From an uncultured Bacilli bacterium (GTDB lineage Bacteria > Bacillota_I > Bacilli_A > RF39 > UBA660), in NCBI GenBank assembly GCA_949280095.1, contig CASDHD010000005.1:1-25320 (forward strand): a stretch of 25,320 nt of DNA, read 5' to 3'. Below, piece by piece: positions 7,234-15,323 of this stretch (position 1 is the stretch's first letter; the number at the start of each line of letters is the position of its first letter). Both the position numbers and the translations under genes were made by a program. The notes below the pieces were generated by a model. The model was given only the letters and a program-made list of their open reading frames with translations. It did not search any database and was not told the DNA's origin.

Positions 7234-8386
7234 CTAACTAAGTTTCCAAGGATTAGTACTTGTTCCTGCACCTGTCGCTTTTAAACCAGATTTTAATATA
7301 ACTATTGGTCGAACATGGTGACCTCGATTATTCTCGACACTCTCCATATACAATATTTCATAACTCGGATATGTTTCTAAATTCACAAACCTACCATATC
7401 CATACTTCCTGCTATCATAAATTTGGTAAAATCTACTTGCAACCCAATAACTTGATTCAGTTGTTGTTCCTACTATATTTGCTTTTAAGTTTCCTATAGC
7501 TCTTGTTATTAGATTCATTTCTGTCTCTGTAGAATTATCTCCACCTCCTGCTGATTCTACGCAACTGGAACTTGCACATAAAGTTGTTAAATATTGGGTT
7601 TGCCCATTATAGCCTGTATATCTTGATTCTTCTGTGTATTCTCCATTTTCGTATTGCTTTGCAATTGTGTTTAATACCCCTATAAAGTTTTTGTATCCTG
7701 TTTGACCTGTAAAATAAATTTCAACACTTGACGCATATTCCGAAATCATTTCTATAGTGCCATCATCTTTTACAGTAATAACTCGCCATAAATTTAATTC
7801 GCTTGGATTTATGATTTGATTAGATGAGTAACCAGTTGTTGTTTTAAGAACATTATAACTTGTTATACTTGGTGTATAAGAAATATAGTCTCCAACTTCC
7901 ACAGTTTCCGACAACGGAATTTCACTGCTGAAATGGATTGTGCAATCTATTTTTTGGCTACCATCATTTTTAATATTTACTAGACCCCAAGCTTTGTTGT
8001 CCCATTCAGCCTGTACATCATTCATACAAGTTACGCTATTTGCAACCAAACCCTCACCTTTATTAGGAAAAAGCATTCCAGTATTTGTATCTTCATCAAT
8101 TGTAAACGCTAAGTGAATGTCAGAATTTGAATTTGAACCTGAAAAATTAGGTACTCTTCCACGTAGTACGTTAAATTCTTTCTTTTCTTCATACAAGGAA
8201 AATGTTCTATATAGAGTTATTTCACCCACTAATAAAATCAATCCTACTATTCCAACAATTATAATTTTCTTTTGTTTTCCATTCTTATTAAATTTCTTTA
8301 ATCCATCTGGTTGGTCTTTCTTACTTAATATCCCCCCCCCCCAGACGGTTTCTGCTGGTTGGGAGGATTTTACTTACTTTTTTCAT
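7234..8386 (-). CDS. Surface gene A: membrane-anchored protein with G11 tract, frame OFF as given
   Basis: The start is the ATG at 8386, preceded by GAGAGG and by a near-perfect promoter. The frame reads MKKVSKILPT..., then enters 11 consecutive G (8332-8342) and stops four codons past the tract, after 21 codons. With 10 (or 13) G the frame joins the long open frame that runs to 7234, giving about 383 residues. That protein would have a basic N-terminus, a membrane anchor at about residues 40-58, and an extracellular part of over 300 residues. The latter includes a beta-rich module with a Cys pair (CMNDV ... KIDCTI), a NLWRVITVKDDGTIEMISE segment, and a C-terminal SYWVASR...HVRPIVILKSGL motif. 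That motif resembles DUF6273/C-type-lectin-like domains, which is an inference. An isolated coding frame from a TTG at 8241 exists but lacks the N-terminus. Paralogue of gene B. Confidence 0.75.
8332..8342 (-). repeat. G11 homopolymer inside surface gene A
   Basis: Eleven consecutive C on the plus strand, so 11 G on the coding strand, about 45 nt after the start codon of gene A. Such a run stands out in this AT-rich DNA. Its length sets the reading frame: 10 or 13 G gives the full protein, while 11 or 12 does not. It is the kind of tract that changes length by slipped-strand mispairing. Confidence 0.9.
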
Positions 8387-8405
8387 TTCTATCCTCTCTT
8401 CTATT

Positions 8406-8434
8406 GTCCACATTATAAAATAAATTTTTTTGTA
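8406..8434 (-). promoter_or_regulatory. Promoter of surface gene A
   Basis: On the minus strand, TTGTCA is followed after 17 nt by a perfect TATAAT, which ends about 20 nt upstream of the ATG at 8386. The transcript would start only some 15-20 nt before the start codon. An ATG overlapping the -10 box (ATGTGG) would therefore not be transcribed. Coordinates are given to within one or two bases. Confidence 0.75.
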
Positions 8435-8697
8435 TGACAAGAATAAGATAAATTTTTTCTAAATAAATATATTTTTGTGAAGTTAAAAAAACACATTATG
8501 TAAAACAAATATAAATTCAAACTACTCTATAAAAGTTATTTCTATAAAATATAATAGAAAAAATATTTATAGTTTAAATCATAAAATCCCTATTCGATAT
8601 AAAACTGAATTTAGAGCACTATGCATTTTTTATCTCCTTTTTTATTACTATCTCGTTTTTTCTATAAATTTTTAGATTGTATTTGTCGATATAAAAA
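8435..8697. other. AT-rich spacer between surface genes B and A
   Basis: This stretch holds no convincing gene. The only coding-like item is a 15-codon minus-strand frame at 8579-8626 with an AGGAG site upstream, too short to call. No clear hairpin terminator for gene B was found here, so B transcripts may run into A. Confidence 0.5.
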
Positions 8698-9857
8698 CTA
8701 ATTAACTATCCACAAATTTCTATCATTATATGTTCCCTTTACGCCATTGATTCCCGATTTTAAAGTAACGATAGGTCGTACTCTTTGGTTTCCAGCAAAA
8801 TCATTATTTCCGATTATTACTAAATCATAAAAAGCTTTAATTATTTCACCATCATTTCCTATAAATCGCCCTCCACGATAATTACTATCTCCAGAATATA
8901 TATAACGAGAAGCTACCCAGTAGGAAGCCTTTGTTGTCATATTTATGGGCATAGCTTCCAAGAATCCTATAGCAGAAGTTACTAGATCTGTGTCATAAAC
9001 ATATGCTGTGTCATCTAGACAATTAGTTAAAGATGTACAGTATTCTATTTGGCTTGAATATCCCATATGTCTTGATCCGCTTGTTATTCCTTCTGTTTCA
9101 TAGGAAGATGCAATTGTATTTAATCCCCCCACAAAATTTGTATACCCAATTCCTCCATAAAAATATACTACTGTACTACTTAAATACTCTGAAACAATTT
9201 CTATTGTTCCATTAGTATTTTTTCTTATCACACGCCATATATTTAATTCACTTGGATGAATTGTTTGATTACCAAAGGAATCAGCAGCAGTACATGTGCT
9301 TGTATTTGTACATCCTGTTTGTGCTGCAAGAATAGTATAGCTTGTACGAGTTGGTGTATAAGAGATATAATCTCCTACATTTACGTTATCATATAAAATA
9401 ACTGTATCCTTAAAATTTATTGTACATTCTATCCTTAAATTAGAATTACTATTTATATTTACAAGTCCCCAAAACGAACTGTTCCAATCTGCAGTTACTC
9501 CATTTTTGCATTCAACGCTTTCTACTCCATATCCATCCTCTTTAGTTGGGAACGCTGCTTCTTTTCGGGTTTCCCCATTAATCGTAAAAGCTAATTTTAT
9601 ATCATATTCTCCAAAATTAGGTACTCTTCCTCTTAAGACATTAAACTCTTTCTTTTCTTCATATAAGGCAAATGTCCTATAAAGGGTTATTCCTCCAACT
9701 AATAGAATTAATCCTATAATAGCACCTATTACTATTTTCTTTTGATTTTCATTCTTCTTAAATTTCTTTAATCCATCTGGTTGGTCTTTCTTACTTAATG
9801 TACCCCCCCCAGACGGTTTCTGCTGGTTGGGAGGATTTGTTTTATTACTTTTTTCAT
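8698..9857 (-). CDS. Surface gene B: membrane-anchored protein with G8 tract, frame OFF as given
   Basis: The start is the ATG at 9857 behind GAGAGG, in a segment almost identical to that of gene A. The frame reads MKKVIKQILP..., crosses 8 G (9803-9810) and stops two codons later (20 codons). With 9 G (also 6 or 12) it joins the long frame to 8698, giving about 386 residues. The protein would have a membrane anchor at about residues 42-59 (IVIGAIIGLILLVGGITL), then a beta-rich extracellular part: a paired-Cys module, NIWRVIRKNTNGTIEIVSE, and a C-terminal SYWVASR...RVRPIVTLKSGI motif. A frame of 398 codons can be read without a shift from an ATG at 9894. However, that ATG lies upstream of the -10 box and has no ribosome binding site. 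Gene A has a stop codon in the corresponding frame, so I reject it as the start. Confidence 0.75.
9803..9810 (-). repeat. G8 homopolymer inside surface gene B
   Basis: Eight C on the plus strand, so 8 G on the coding strand, at the same position as the G11 of gene A. One added G restores the frame from the Shine-Dalgarno-preceded ATG to the long downstream frame. The flanking sequence (CCGTCT before, and the TTAAGTAAGAAAGACCAA stretch after) is shared with gene A. Confidence 0.88.
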
Positions 9858-9876
9858 TTCTATCCTCTCTTCTATT

Positions 9877-9905
9877 ATTTACATAATAGCACATTTAACT
9901 TTTTT
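9877..9905 (-). promoter_or_regulatory. Promoter of surface gene B
   Basis: TTTACA and TATTAT are separated by 17 nt on the minus strand, and the -10 box ends about 20 nt before the ATG at 9857. This gives a short leader carrying GAGAGG. The ATG at 9894 lies in the spacer between the two boxes, so it cannot be in the transcript made from this promoter. Coordinates are given to within one or two bases. Confidence 0.65.
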
Positions 9906-9932
9906 TGTAAAAGATTACAAAAATTCTTGCAT

Positions 9933-9958
9933 AAAAAAACAAGTTTTTTCTACTTGTT
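9933..9958 (-). terminator. Intrinsic terminator of the gpmI operon
   Basis: AACAAGT (9952-9958 on the minus strand) pairs with ACTTGTT (9938-9944) across a 7-nt loop, followed by five or more U. The 7-bp stem overlaps the stop codon of the surface protein gene. It separates this operon from the promoter of gene B. Confidence 0.75.
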
Positions 9959-11350
9959 CTTTGTCTTTTTATAATGTTTTGTAATTAAAACCCCTATTAG
10001 AATTCCTATACATAAATCCACAACAGCAATCACAATAAAAAATATATTTTTCTCTATTTCTTTATTTACAATAGGCAGTTTAATTTTATTTGCTGTTTCT
10101 TCTTCATTTTTATTTGTTGCATCTTGATTTTCCTCTTCGATATTCTTATTTTCATCTTCATTACCATCTGTATTCTGATTCGGATTGCTATCGATTCCAA
10201 CTTCTTCTATATCCACTTCGCTATTGTCTGTTTTTGATGAGGTAGTTCCTGTTGTAGATCCTTTTTGACTAGTGTTTGTAGAAGTATTTTTATTTGTACT
10301 TGAGGAAGTACTTGTAGAACCGGTAGTATTATTTGTTGTGTTGTTTGTGCTTGTCGTACTATCTTGTAAAATATTAAATACATAGCTCTTTTTAGTTACA
10401 CCGTCTTCTGCTGTAACAGTTAATTTGCAGGTTTTTGTGGCACTTGTAAGACCACACGATTGACTTGTATAGGTTTGGTTGTTACTATTCATTGTAAATG
10501 TGAAATATATGCTATTTGCATTTTTATTTGGTTTTAAATCGTACTCGGTTGTCTGGCTATTAAAAGTTTTTGTAAGAGTAGCACCATGTACTTGTAAATT
10601 TTTGATGCTAGCATCATTGGATGCTGTACCTCCAGATGTGTTTTTACGAGTTACGGTGATAGTATAGGTTTTTTCATTTCCTGCTTCTGCTCGTACCGTA
10701 ATTTTACAAAGGTTTAGTCCTACTTTTAAAGAACAGGTATTTCCTGAAATTACTTTTGCTTTGCTATTATTTGTTGTTGTACTAAAACTTATTGAACTAG
10801 TACTATTACCCACAGTCATGCTATATAGTTCCAAACTCGAATTAAAGGTTGGAGAAAGAGTCCCTTGACTTGGCTTAAGAGTTTTTAGAGAAGCATCTTT
10901 ACTTATACTACAAGTTTTATCATAGGTTTCTTTTGAAACTAATGTTCCGTCTTCTCCAAAATAGTGATTATACTTATCTATTTTGCATTTGTTTAAATTA
11001 TATTCCCAATTTCCTATTTTGTATTCACTATTACCAGTCATTGTAACTTGGATGGTTGCTACAGTATAAGAACCCGTTTGTCCGCCATTGCGATAGAAAT
11101 AGAAGTTTCCACTGTTTCCTGTTTGGTTAATCCAAGAAGAAGACATGATAATATTTGTTATGGTTCCGTTTGTGATGCTGATATTTCCACTAATGGCATT
11201 TAACTTAATGTTATCTACTGTTAAAGTGAATTCATAAGTATTTTCTGATGTTTTCACTGGCGTATTAAAACGTATTGTTCCAGCTTGCACAATAATTGGA
11301 CAAATGCATAATACAATTAAAAATAGTAAATAGTTTTTGATTTTTTTCAT
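9950..11350 (-). CDS. Secreted, membrane-anchored surface protein with two cadherin-like beta domains
   Basis: A 466-residue predicted cell-surface protein of unknown partner. Residues 1-23 are a signal peptide (KNYLLFLIVLCICPIIVQA, likely cut after VQA). Residues 24-150 are a beta-rich N-terminal region. Two repeats of a bacterial cadherin-like/Ig-like beta-sandwich type follow at about 152-235 and 246-328. Each begins DAS(L/I)K and contains a paired Cys and a T(I/V)TV or YVFNI ending. Residues 329-425 form a Thr/Ser/Asn-rich, then acidic, spacer. A C-terminal membrane segment (about 436-457) is followed by a Lys-rich tail, so it is probably anchored by the membrane rather than by sortase; no LPxTG is seen. 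It starts 26 nt after the upstream helical unknown gene with no terminator between, so it likely belongs to the gpmI transcript. Confidence 0.8.
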   Translation of the reverse strand: MKKIKNYLLFLIVLCICPIIVQAGTIRFNTPVKTSENTYEFTLTVDNIKLNAISGNISITNGTITNIIMSSSWINQTGNSGNFYFYRNGGQTGSYTVATIQVTMTGNSEYKIGNWEYNLNKCKIDKYNHYFGEDGTLVSKETYDKTCSISKDASLKTLKPSQGTLSPTFNSSLELYSMTVGNSTSSISFSTTTNNSKAKVISGNTCSLKVGLNLCKITVRAEAGNEKTYTITVTRKNTSGGTASNDASIKNLQVHGATLTKTFNSQTTEYDLKPNKNANSIYFTFTMNSNNQTYTSQSCGLTSATKTCKLTVTAEDGVTKKSYVFNILQDSTTSTNNTTNNTTGSTSTSSSTNKNTSTNTSQKGSTTGTTSSKTDNSEVDIEEVGIDSNPNQNTDGNEDENKNIEEENQDATNKNEEETANKIKLPIVNKEIEKNIFFIVIAVVDLCIGILIGVLITKHYKKTKNK

Positions 11351-11376
11351 ATATTTTCCTTTCTTCCTTCGAACCC

Positions 11377-12228
11377 CTATTTAATAGTTGGAAATAAAGA
11401 GTACTGATTTATATCCACACTTTCCTTCTTAGTTAATTTCCTTGTTCTTTTAGAATTGTTCTTTTTTGTTTTTTCTATTTCCATAATTTCAGAAATACGT
11501 TCAGAAATAGGCTTACAAAAAGATAAAGTTTCTTGCCCTTCTATAAATTCTGGATAATATTTTTTTAGTAAAAACTTCTTTTCTTCTTCCTCTTTTTTCT
11601 TACGTTTTAATGCTTTAATTGAATCTTTTAACTCTTTTAAAATAAATTTAGTATAGACACGAATTGCCTGTGATAGCGTATTAGCAAATATTGTTTCATC
11701 AAAGCAAAAAACATGTGAAAATATTGATTTCATTTCATCAAATAAAGATGAACACTTTAAATTAAGCAATTCTTCTTCTGGCAAAGTTTGAAAATATTTT
11801 TTTAAATGTAAGGCGAAATCCGTTTCGATAATTAAACAATCGTCTTTATCATAAATATAATTACAATTTAAAAACATTTGTTTTTTCTCTTGAATAATTT
11901 CTAGTGGAGGAAAAAGAGAAAATCCATTCTCTTCAGAAATAGTATACAAAAGTTTTAATAAAGTAAGCTTATATTTTTTTTGCAAAACTCTTTTTAACCA
12001 TATTATTTTTTCTCTTAGATTTTCTGCAAAGTTTTTATCTGTAAGAGATTCAATCAAAATATTTGCTAAATTTAATAAACTTTCATATCCATATAGATTA
12101 ATTTCTTCTTCCCAATCATCAAGCGAAAAAAATAGATTATTTTCTTCTAATTCTATGCATGTTCTTTGAAACTCTTCTTTATTTTCAGACTTTTCATAAA
12201 GTTTAAAAACATCTTTTGGCAATAACAT
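11377..12228 (-). CDS. Helical protein of unknown function
   Basis: 283 residues, not recognised. The sequence is mainly charged helices with little hydrophobic clustering and no signal or membrane segment, so it is probably cytoplasmic. A KALKRKKKEEEEKKFLLKK stretch (about 205-225) looks like a coiled coil. The C-terminus ends INQYSLFPTIK. The pentapeptide QYSLF (275-279) resembles the QLSLF-type sliding-clamp-binding motif; this is a pattern match only. It lies 31 nt after gpmI with no terminator, so it is likely co-transcribed with gpmI and the surface protein gene. The Shine-Dalgarno is weak (AAAGG, 12 nt from the ATG). Confidence 0.7.
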   Translation of the reverse strand: MLLPKDVFKLYEKSENKEEFQRTCIELEENNLFFSLDDWEEEINLYGYESLLNLANILIESLTDKNFAENLREKIIWLKRVLQKKYKLTLLKLLYTISEENGFSLFPPLEIIQEKKQMFLNCNYIYDKDDCLIIETDFALHLKKYFQTLPEEELLNLKCSSLFDEMKSIFSHVFCFDETIFANTLSQAIRVYTKFILKELKDSIKALKRKKKEEEEKKFLLKKYYPEFIEGQETLSFCKPISERISEIMEIEKTKKNNSKRTRKLTKKESVDINQYSLFPTIK

Positions 12229-12259
12229 CTTAATTCACAACCTTTCCCCATTCATTTTG

Positions 12260-13765
12260 TTATTTTACTAATAGGCTTTCGCTCTCTTTCATTTCTTTTG
12301 GTCTCGCAATATCCATATAATCTAAAATAGTTGGAGCAATATTAGTCAAATCCCCTTCTTTTTTTAATTTTATATTTTCATCTAGTATGATGAATGGCAC
12401 TTTAGATAATGTATGAGTGGTAACTGGATTATTCTCATCATCAAACATGATGTCTGCGTTACCATGGTCAGCTGTTACGATAACTTTATAAAAATTGTTT
12501 TCAGCTGATTCTAAAATTTTCCCTAGACATACATCAACTGTCATGATAGCTTTTACAGCTGCTTCAAAATTTCCTGTATGGCCAACCATATCTGGATTAG
12601 CAAAATTCACAAGAATGAAATCTATATCTTTCTCCATACAAGCGATTGTTTTTTTGGTTACCTCTACTGCACTCATCCGTGGATCTTGGTCATATGTTTT
12701 TACCTTTAAAGATGGTACTAATATTTTAGTGCAGTTTTCGCTATTTCCATTGTATAAGCCATCGAAAAAATAAGTAACATGTGCATACTTTTCAGTTTCA
12801 GCGATTCTAGCTTGAGTTAAACCTAATTTTGAAAAATAAATGCCTAGAGGATTTTCGACGAGATTTTCTTCTAAAAATGAAATGGTTTTCACTTTTTTAT
12901 CAATGGGTACAAATGTATAAACCTCTACATCTTGATAATGAACAATAGAAAAGTCATTGTATTCTTTATTTGTAAATGGTGCAAGTATTTGTTTAGCACG
13001 ATCAGTTCGGTAGTTCATCCAAATGATTGTATCTCCATCTTCTATAATGCCTTTTGGATTTAGTACAATGGGCGGTATAAATTCGTCTGTTACGTTTTTC
13101 TTATAGCATGTGTTTAAAGAACTTTCAACACTTTTTGTCTGAGCTCCTTTTCCTTTTGTAATTAAATCATAATACGTTTTGGTACGATCTAGTTTGTTAT
13201 CACGGTCCATCGCATAGAATCTTCCACACATAGTAGAAATTGTCCCTATTTTTGTTTCTTTTATTTTTTCTTCTAATCGATTTAAATATTTATAAGCATC
13301 GGTAGTTTTTGTATCTCTTCCATCCGTAATAATATGAAAGGAGATTTTCTTTATTCCATCTTGCACTAAATGATCATACATTTTCAAAAAATGTTCCATA
13401 TCAGCATGGACAAGCCCATCGCTAAATAAGCCTATAATATGAATGGTACTCTTTTTTTCTTTTACTTTTTGCAATAAATTTTGATACTTTTCATCTTCCT
13501 CTATTTTGTTATCTAAAAAATCGTGAATACGGTCGATATCTTGTTTTAGTTTTCTTCCCGCACCTATAGTCATATGCCCTACTTCGCTATTACCAAATTG
13601 TCCTTTTAACAGTCCTATAGGTTCTTCAGAAGCCCATAATAAAGAATGAGGATATTTATTCCATATTCTATCAAAATTTATGGGATTTGCTTCTTTTATA
13701 GCATTACCATGGGTTTCTTCACGCATGCCAAATCCATCAAGTATAATTGTTAATATTTTTTTCAT
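12260..13765 (-). CDS. gpmI: 2,3-bisphosphoglycerate-independent phosphoglycerate mutase
   Basis: This enzyme interconverts 3- and 2-phosphoglycerate in glycolysis, using two Mn ions and a phosphoserine intermediate. The 501-residue protein has the family motifs: LDGFG with metal ligand Asp10, the catalytic Ser60 in GNSEVGH, a GRFYAMDRD segment, and the C-terminal TADHGNAD metal site. Length is normal (about 510). It has its own promoter, with TATAAT ending 19 nt before the ATG, and a GGTGAT ribosome binding site. It is separate from the pgk-tpiA and gap units in this window. Confidence 0.96.
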   Translation of the reverse strand: MKKILTIILDGFGMREETHGNAIKEANPINFDRIWNKYPHSLLWASEEPIGLLKGQFGNSEVGHMTIGAGRKLKQDIDRIHDFLDNKIEEDEKYQNLLQKVKEKKSTIHIIGLFSDGLVHADMEHFLKMYDHLVQDGIKKISFHIITDGRDTKTTDAYKYLNRLEEKIKETKIGTISTMCGRFYAMDRDNKLDRTKTYYDLITKGKGAQTKSVESSLNTCYKKNVTDEFIPPIVLNPKGIIEDGDTIIWMNYRTDRAKQILAPFTNKEYNDFSIVHYQDVEVYTFVPIDKKVKTISFLEENLVENPLGIYFSKLGLTQARIAETEKYAHVTYFFDGLYNGNSENCTKILVPSLKVKTYDQDPRMSAVEVTKKTIACMEKDIDFILVNFANPDMVGHTGNFEAAVKAIMTVDVCLGKILESAENNFYKVIVTADHGNADIMFDDENNPVTTHTLSKVPFIILDENIKLKKEGDLTNIAPTILDYMDIARPKEMKESESLLVK

Positions 13766-13784
13766 ATGATCACCATTTGCTTAG

Positions 13785-13813
13785 ATTATACTATTAAATA
13801 TGTAAAAATACAA
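13785..13813 (-). promoter_or_regulatory. Promoter of gpmI operon
   Basis: TTGTAT (13808-13813) and TATAAT (13785-13790) are separated by 17 nt on the minus strand. The predicted start of transcription lies about a dozen nt before the ATG. It should drive gpmI, the helical unknown gene and the surface protein gene. Confidence 0.7.
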
Positions 13814-13860
13814 ATGCATCTCTTCATTATCAGGATGTTTGATTAAGTATAGCTTTGTGT

Positions 13861-13890
13861 ATAAAAAAATACCAATTCAAAATTGATACT
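13861..13890 (-). terminator. Intrinsic terminator after the glucosaminidase-like gene
   Basis: A 10-bp stem (AGTATCAATT with AATTGGTATT, two G-U pairs; arms 13881-13890 and 13868-13877) with a 3-nt loop is followed by U residues. It lies just after the stop at 13903 and before the gpmI promoter. Confidence 0.75.
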
Positions 13891-13902
13891 CTTTTTATTC
13901 TT

Positions 13903-15159
13903 TTATACAGGCTTGCTCATTGTTCTAATTAATTGAGAAACATTTTCATGAATTTCTTCTTCATATGGCTCAGGGTCTAAACTTGAGCCATTCAGAAAGT
14001 AAAAATCATAGTCTGCTTGAATTTCGCTATAGAAATATTGAACTCGGCTAGCCCAACGTATTCTTTCTTCTTCAGTAGATTCTTTCCCTACATAAATTTT
14101 GGCCATTTCATCTGCATTTTCTATTGTATACTTATCATAAGTTTTTTTGAACATACTGCAATAATAGATAACCCCTGCTTCGGGAGTTGGAAAACTCAAC
14201 CATTCCCCTTTAATACGAATTCCACCATAATTATTTTGTTCCCTAGCAAGACGACTACCATCTTTTCCAATTTCTTCTAAAGAAACAGCAAGAGCAAGAG
14301 CTTTATCTTTAATCTTAAACATATCACTATATTTTTCCATAAATTCGCTATATTTTAAATCACCATGTAAATAAAATGTGTTTAAGTCATCGTAGTTTGA
14401 CATCGTAATTTCGTCAGTGAGAGCTATGTCTTCTTTTACAAATCCCATTTCTTCCCAATCAATAGATAATTCGTTTTTAAATAATTTACAAACAAATTGC
14501 ATACATATAGCTTCTTTATTGGTCAAATCACAATCATCTTCAGATAAAAAACTCGAAAAATCTTCATAGTTATTAGTCATCTTTCTTGCAAGTACTATTA
14601 CTTTATCATAATCAAAGTGAAAATAACCACAATAAGTTCGCATATAAGAATCGTATTCTGCTTTTTGTAGATGCCATTCTAACATAATTTCAGTATCACT
14701 TTTAGAACTATTTAAAAGATTAGTATCAATAATTTCTACTTCTAATATTCTTTTTTTTAATTTTTTCGCTTGACTTAATCGCTTTTCAACTTCATAACTT
14801 GCTATGTGTTCCATTTCTGCATTTTGTTCTAATTCTTTATTTTCTAAAGTTTTTTCTTTAATATCAAATATATTATATAGACTTGGCTTTTGGTGTGTCA
14901 AAAGCCAAGCAACTGCGGCAGTTGCTAATGTGCCAGTCACTACAAGCACAAGAATACCTGTTTTTTTGCCTTTTAGCGCATTTTCATATTTCTTCATAAT
15001 TTTTCTGCATTTTTTCTCATATTTTTTATCGACGATAAAATAAAGATTATTTGATGCAATTACAACTGAATTTTCTCTTCCTTTATTTTCATATTTTTGC
15101 AATTTTTTTATATAACATTGTCCAGGTTGTTTTGGACTTTTTACATTTTTTATTTTCAT
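13903..15159 (-). CDS. Membrane-anchored glucosaminidase-like (lysozyme-fold) protein
   Basis: 418 residues from the ATG at 15159, chosen because GAGGTG lies 6 nt upstream; a GTG at 15189 would add ten Lys-rich residues. A basic cytoplasmic N-terminal part of about 66 residues is followed by one membrane segment (about 67-87), then an extracellular region. The region at about 285-365 resembles the GH73/Bax-type N-acetylglucosaminidase fold: ALAVSLEEIGKDGSRLA (candidate catalytic Glu about 294-296), NNYGGIRIKG, and FPTPEAGVIYYCSMFKK.Y. This predicts peptidoglycan cleavage or binding outside the membrane. The fold is inferred from motif pattern and catalytic activity is not certain. It lies between spo0A and gpmI, with its own promoter and terminator. 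Confidence 0.75.
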   Translation of the reverse strand: MKIKNVKSPKQPGQCYIKKLQKYENKGRENSVVIASNNLYFIVDKKYEKKCRKIMKKYENALKGKKTGILVLVVTGTLATAAVAWLLTHQKPSLYNIFDIKEKTLENKELEQNAEMEHIASYEVEKRLSQAKKLKKRILEVEIIDTNLLNSSKSDTEIMLEWHLQKAEYDSYMRTYCGYFHFDYDKVIVLARKMTNNYEDFSSFLSEDDCDLTNKEAICMQFVCKLFKNELSIDWEEMGFVKEDIALTDEITMSNYDDLNTFYLHGDLKYSEFMEKYSDMFKIKDKALALAVSLEEIGKDGSRLAREQNNYGGIRIKGEWLSFPTPEAGVIYYCSMFKKTYDKYTIENADEMAKIYVGKESTEEERIRWASRVQYFYSEIQADYDFYFLNGSSLDPEPYEEEIHENVSQLIRTMSKPV

Positions 15160-15190
15160 CTTTTTCACCTCTTTTTTCTTTTTAAGCACA

Positions 15191-15229
15191 ACAGTTAAAG
15201 ATTTTACACTATTTTTTCTTAACTGTCAA
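15191..15229 (-). promoter_or_regulatory. Promoter with overlapping inverted repeat, for the glucosaminidase-like gene
   Basis: On the minus strand TTGACA (15224-15229) and TAAAAT (15201-15206) are separated by 17 nt, an excellent promoter. A perfect 8-bp inverted repeat, ACAGTTAA / TTAACTGT, has its arms at 15219-15226 and 15191-15198, so it overlaps the -35 and ends just past the -10. That position is typical of an operator. The regulator is unknown. Confidence 0.65.
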
Positions 15230-15323
15230 ATATTTAAAAAATTGAGTTTCTGTATTTTTCAAAAATTTACTTAATAAAATCTATGATTTTGTTTAAATGT
15301 AAATGAAATCATAATTTTTTTGC
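15230..15323. other. AT-rich spacer upstream of the glucosaminidase-like gene
   Basis: Short AT-rich stretch between the promoter at 15191-15229 and the broken small gene beginning at 15324. No gene or hairpin with a U-run was found in it. Confidence 0.4.

Noticed and set aside
8579..8626. A 15-codon minus-strand frame with an AGGAG site between genes B and A.
   Set aside because: Too short and unlike any protein I know; no promoter of its own was seen. Listed only as part of the spacer.
9858..9894. ATG at 9894 as the start of a 398-residue surface protein.
   Set aside because: It lies upstream of the -10 box and has no ribosome binding site, and the equivalent frame in gene A has a stop.
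12495..12773. Plus-strand frame inside gpmI.
   Set aside because: Antisense shadow of gpmI; no independent support.
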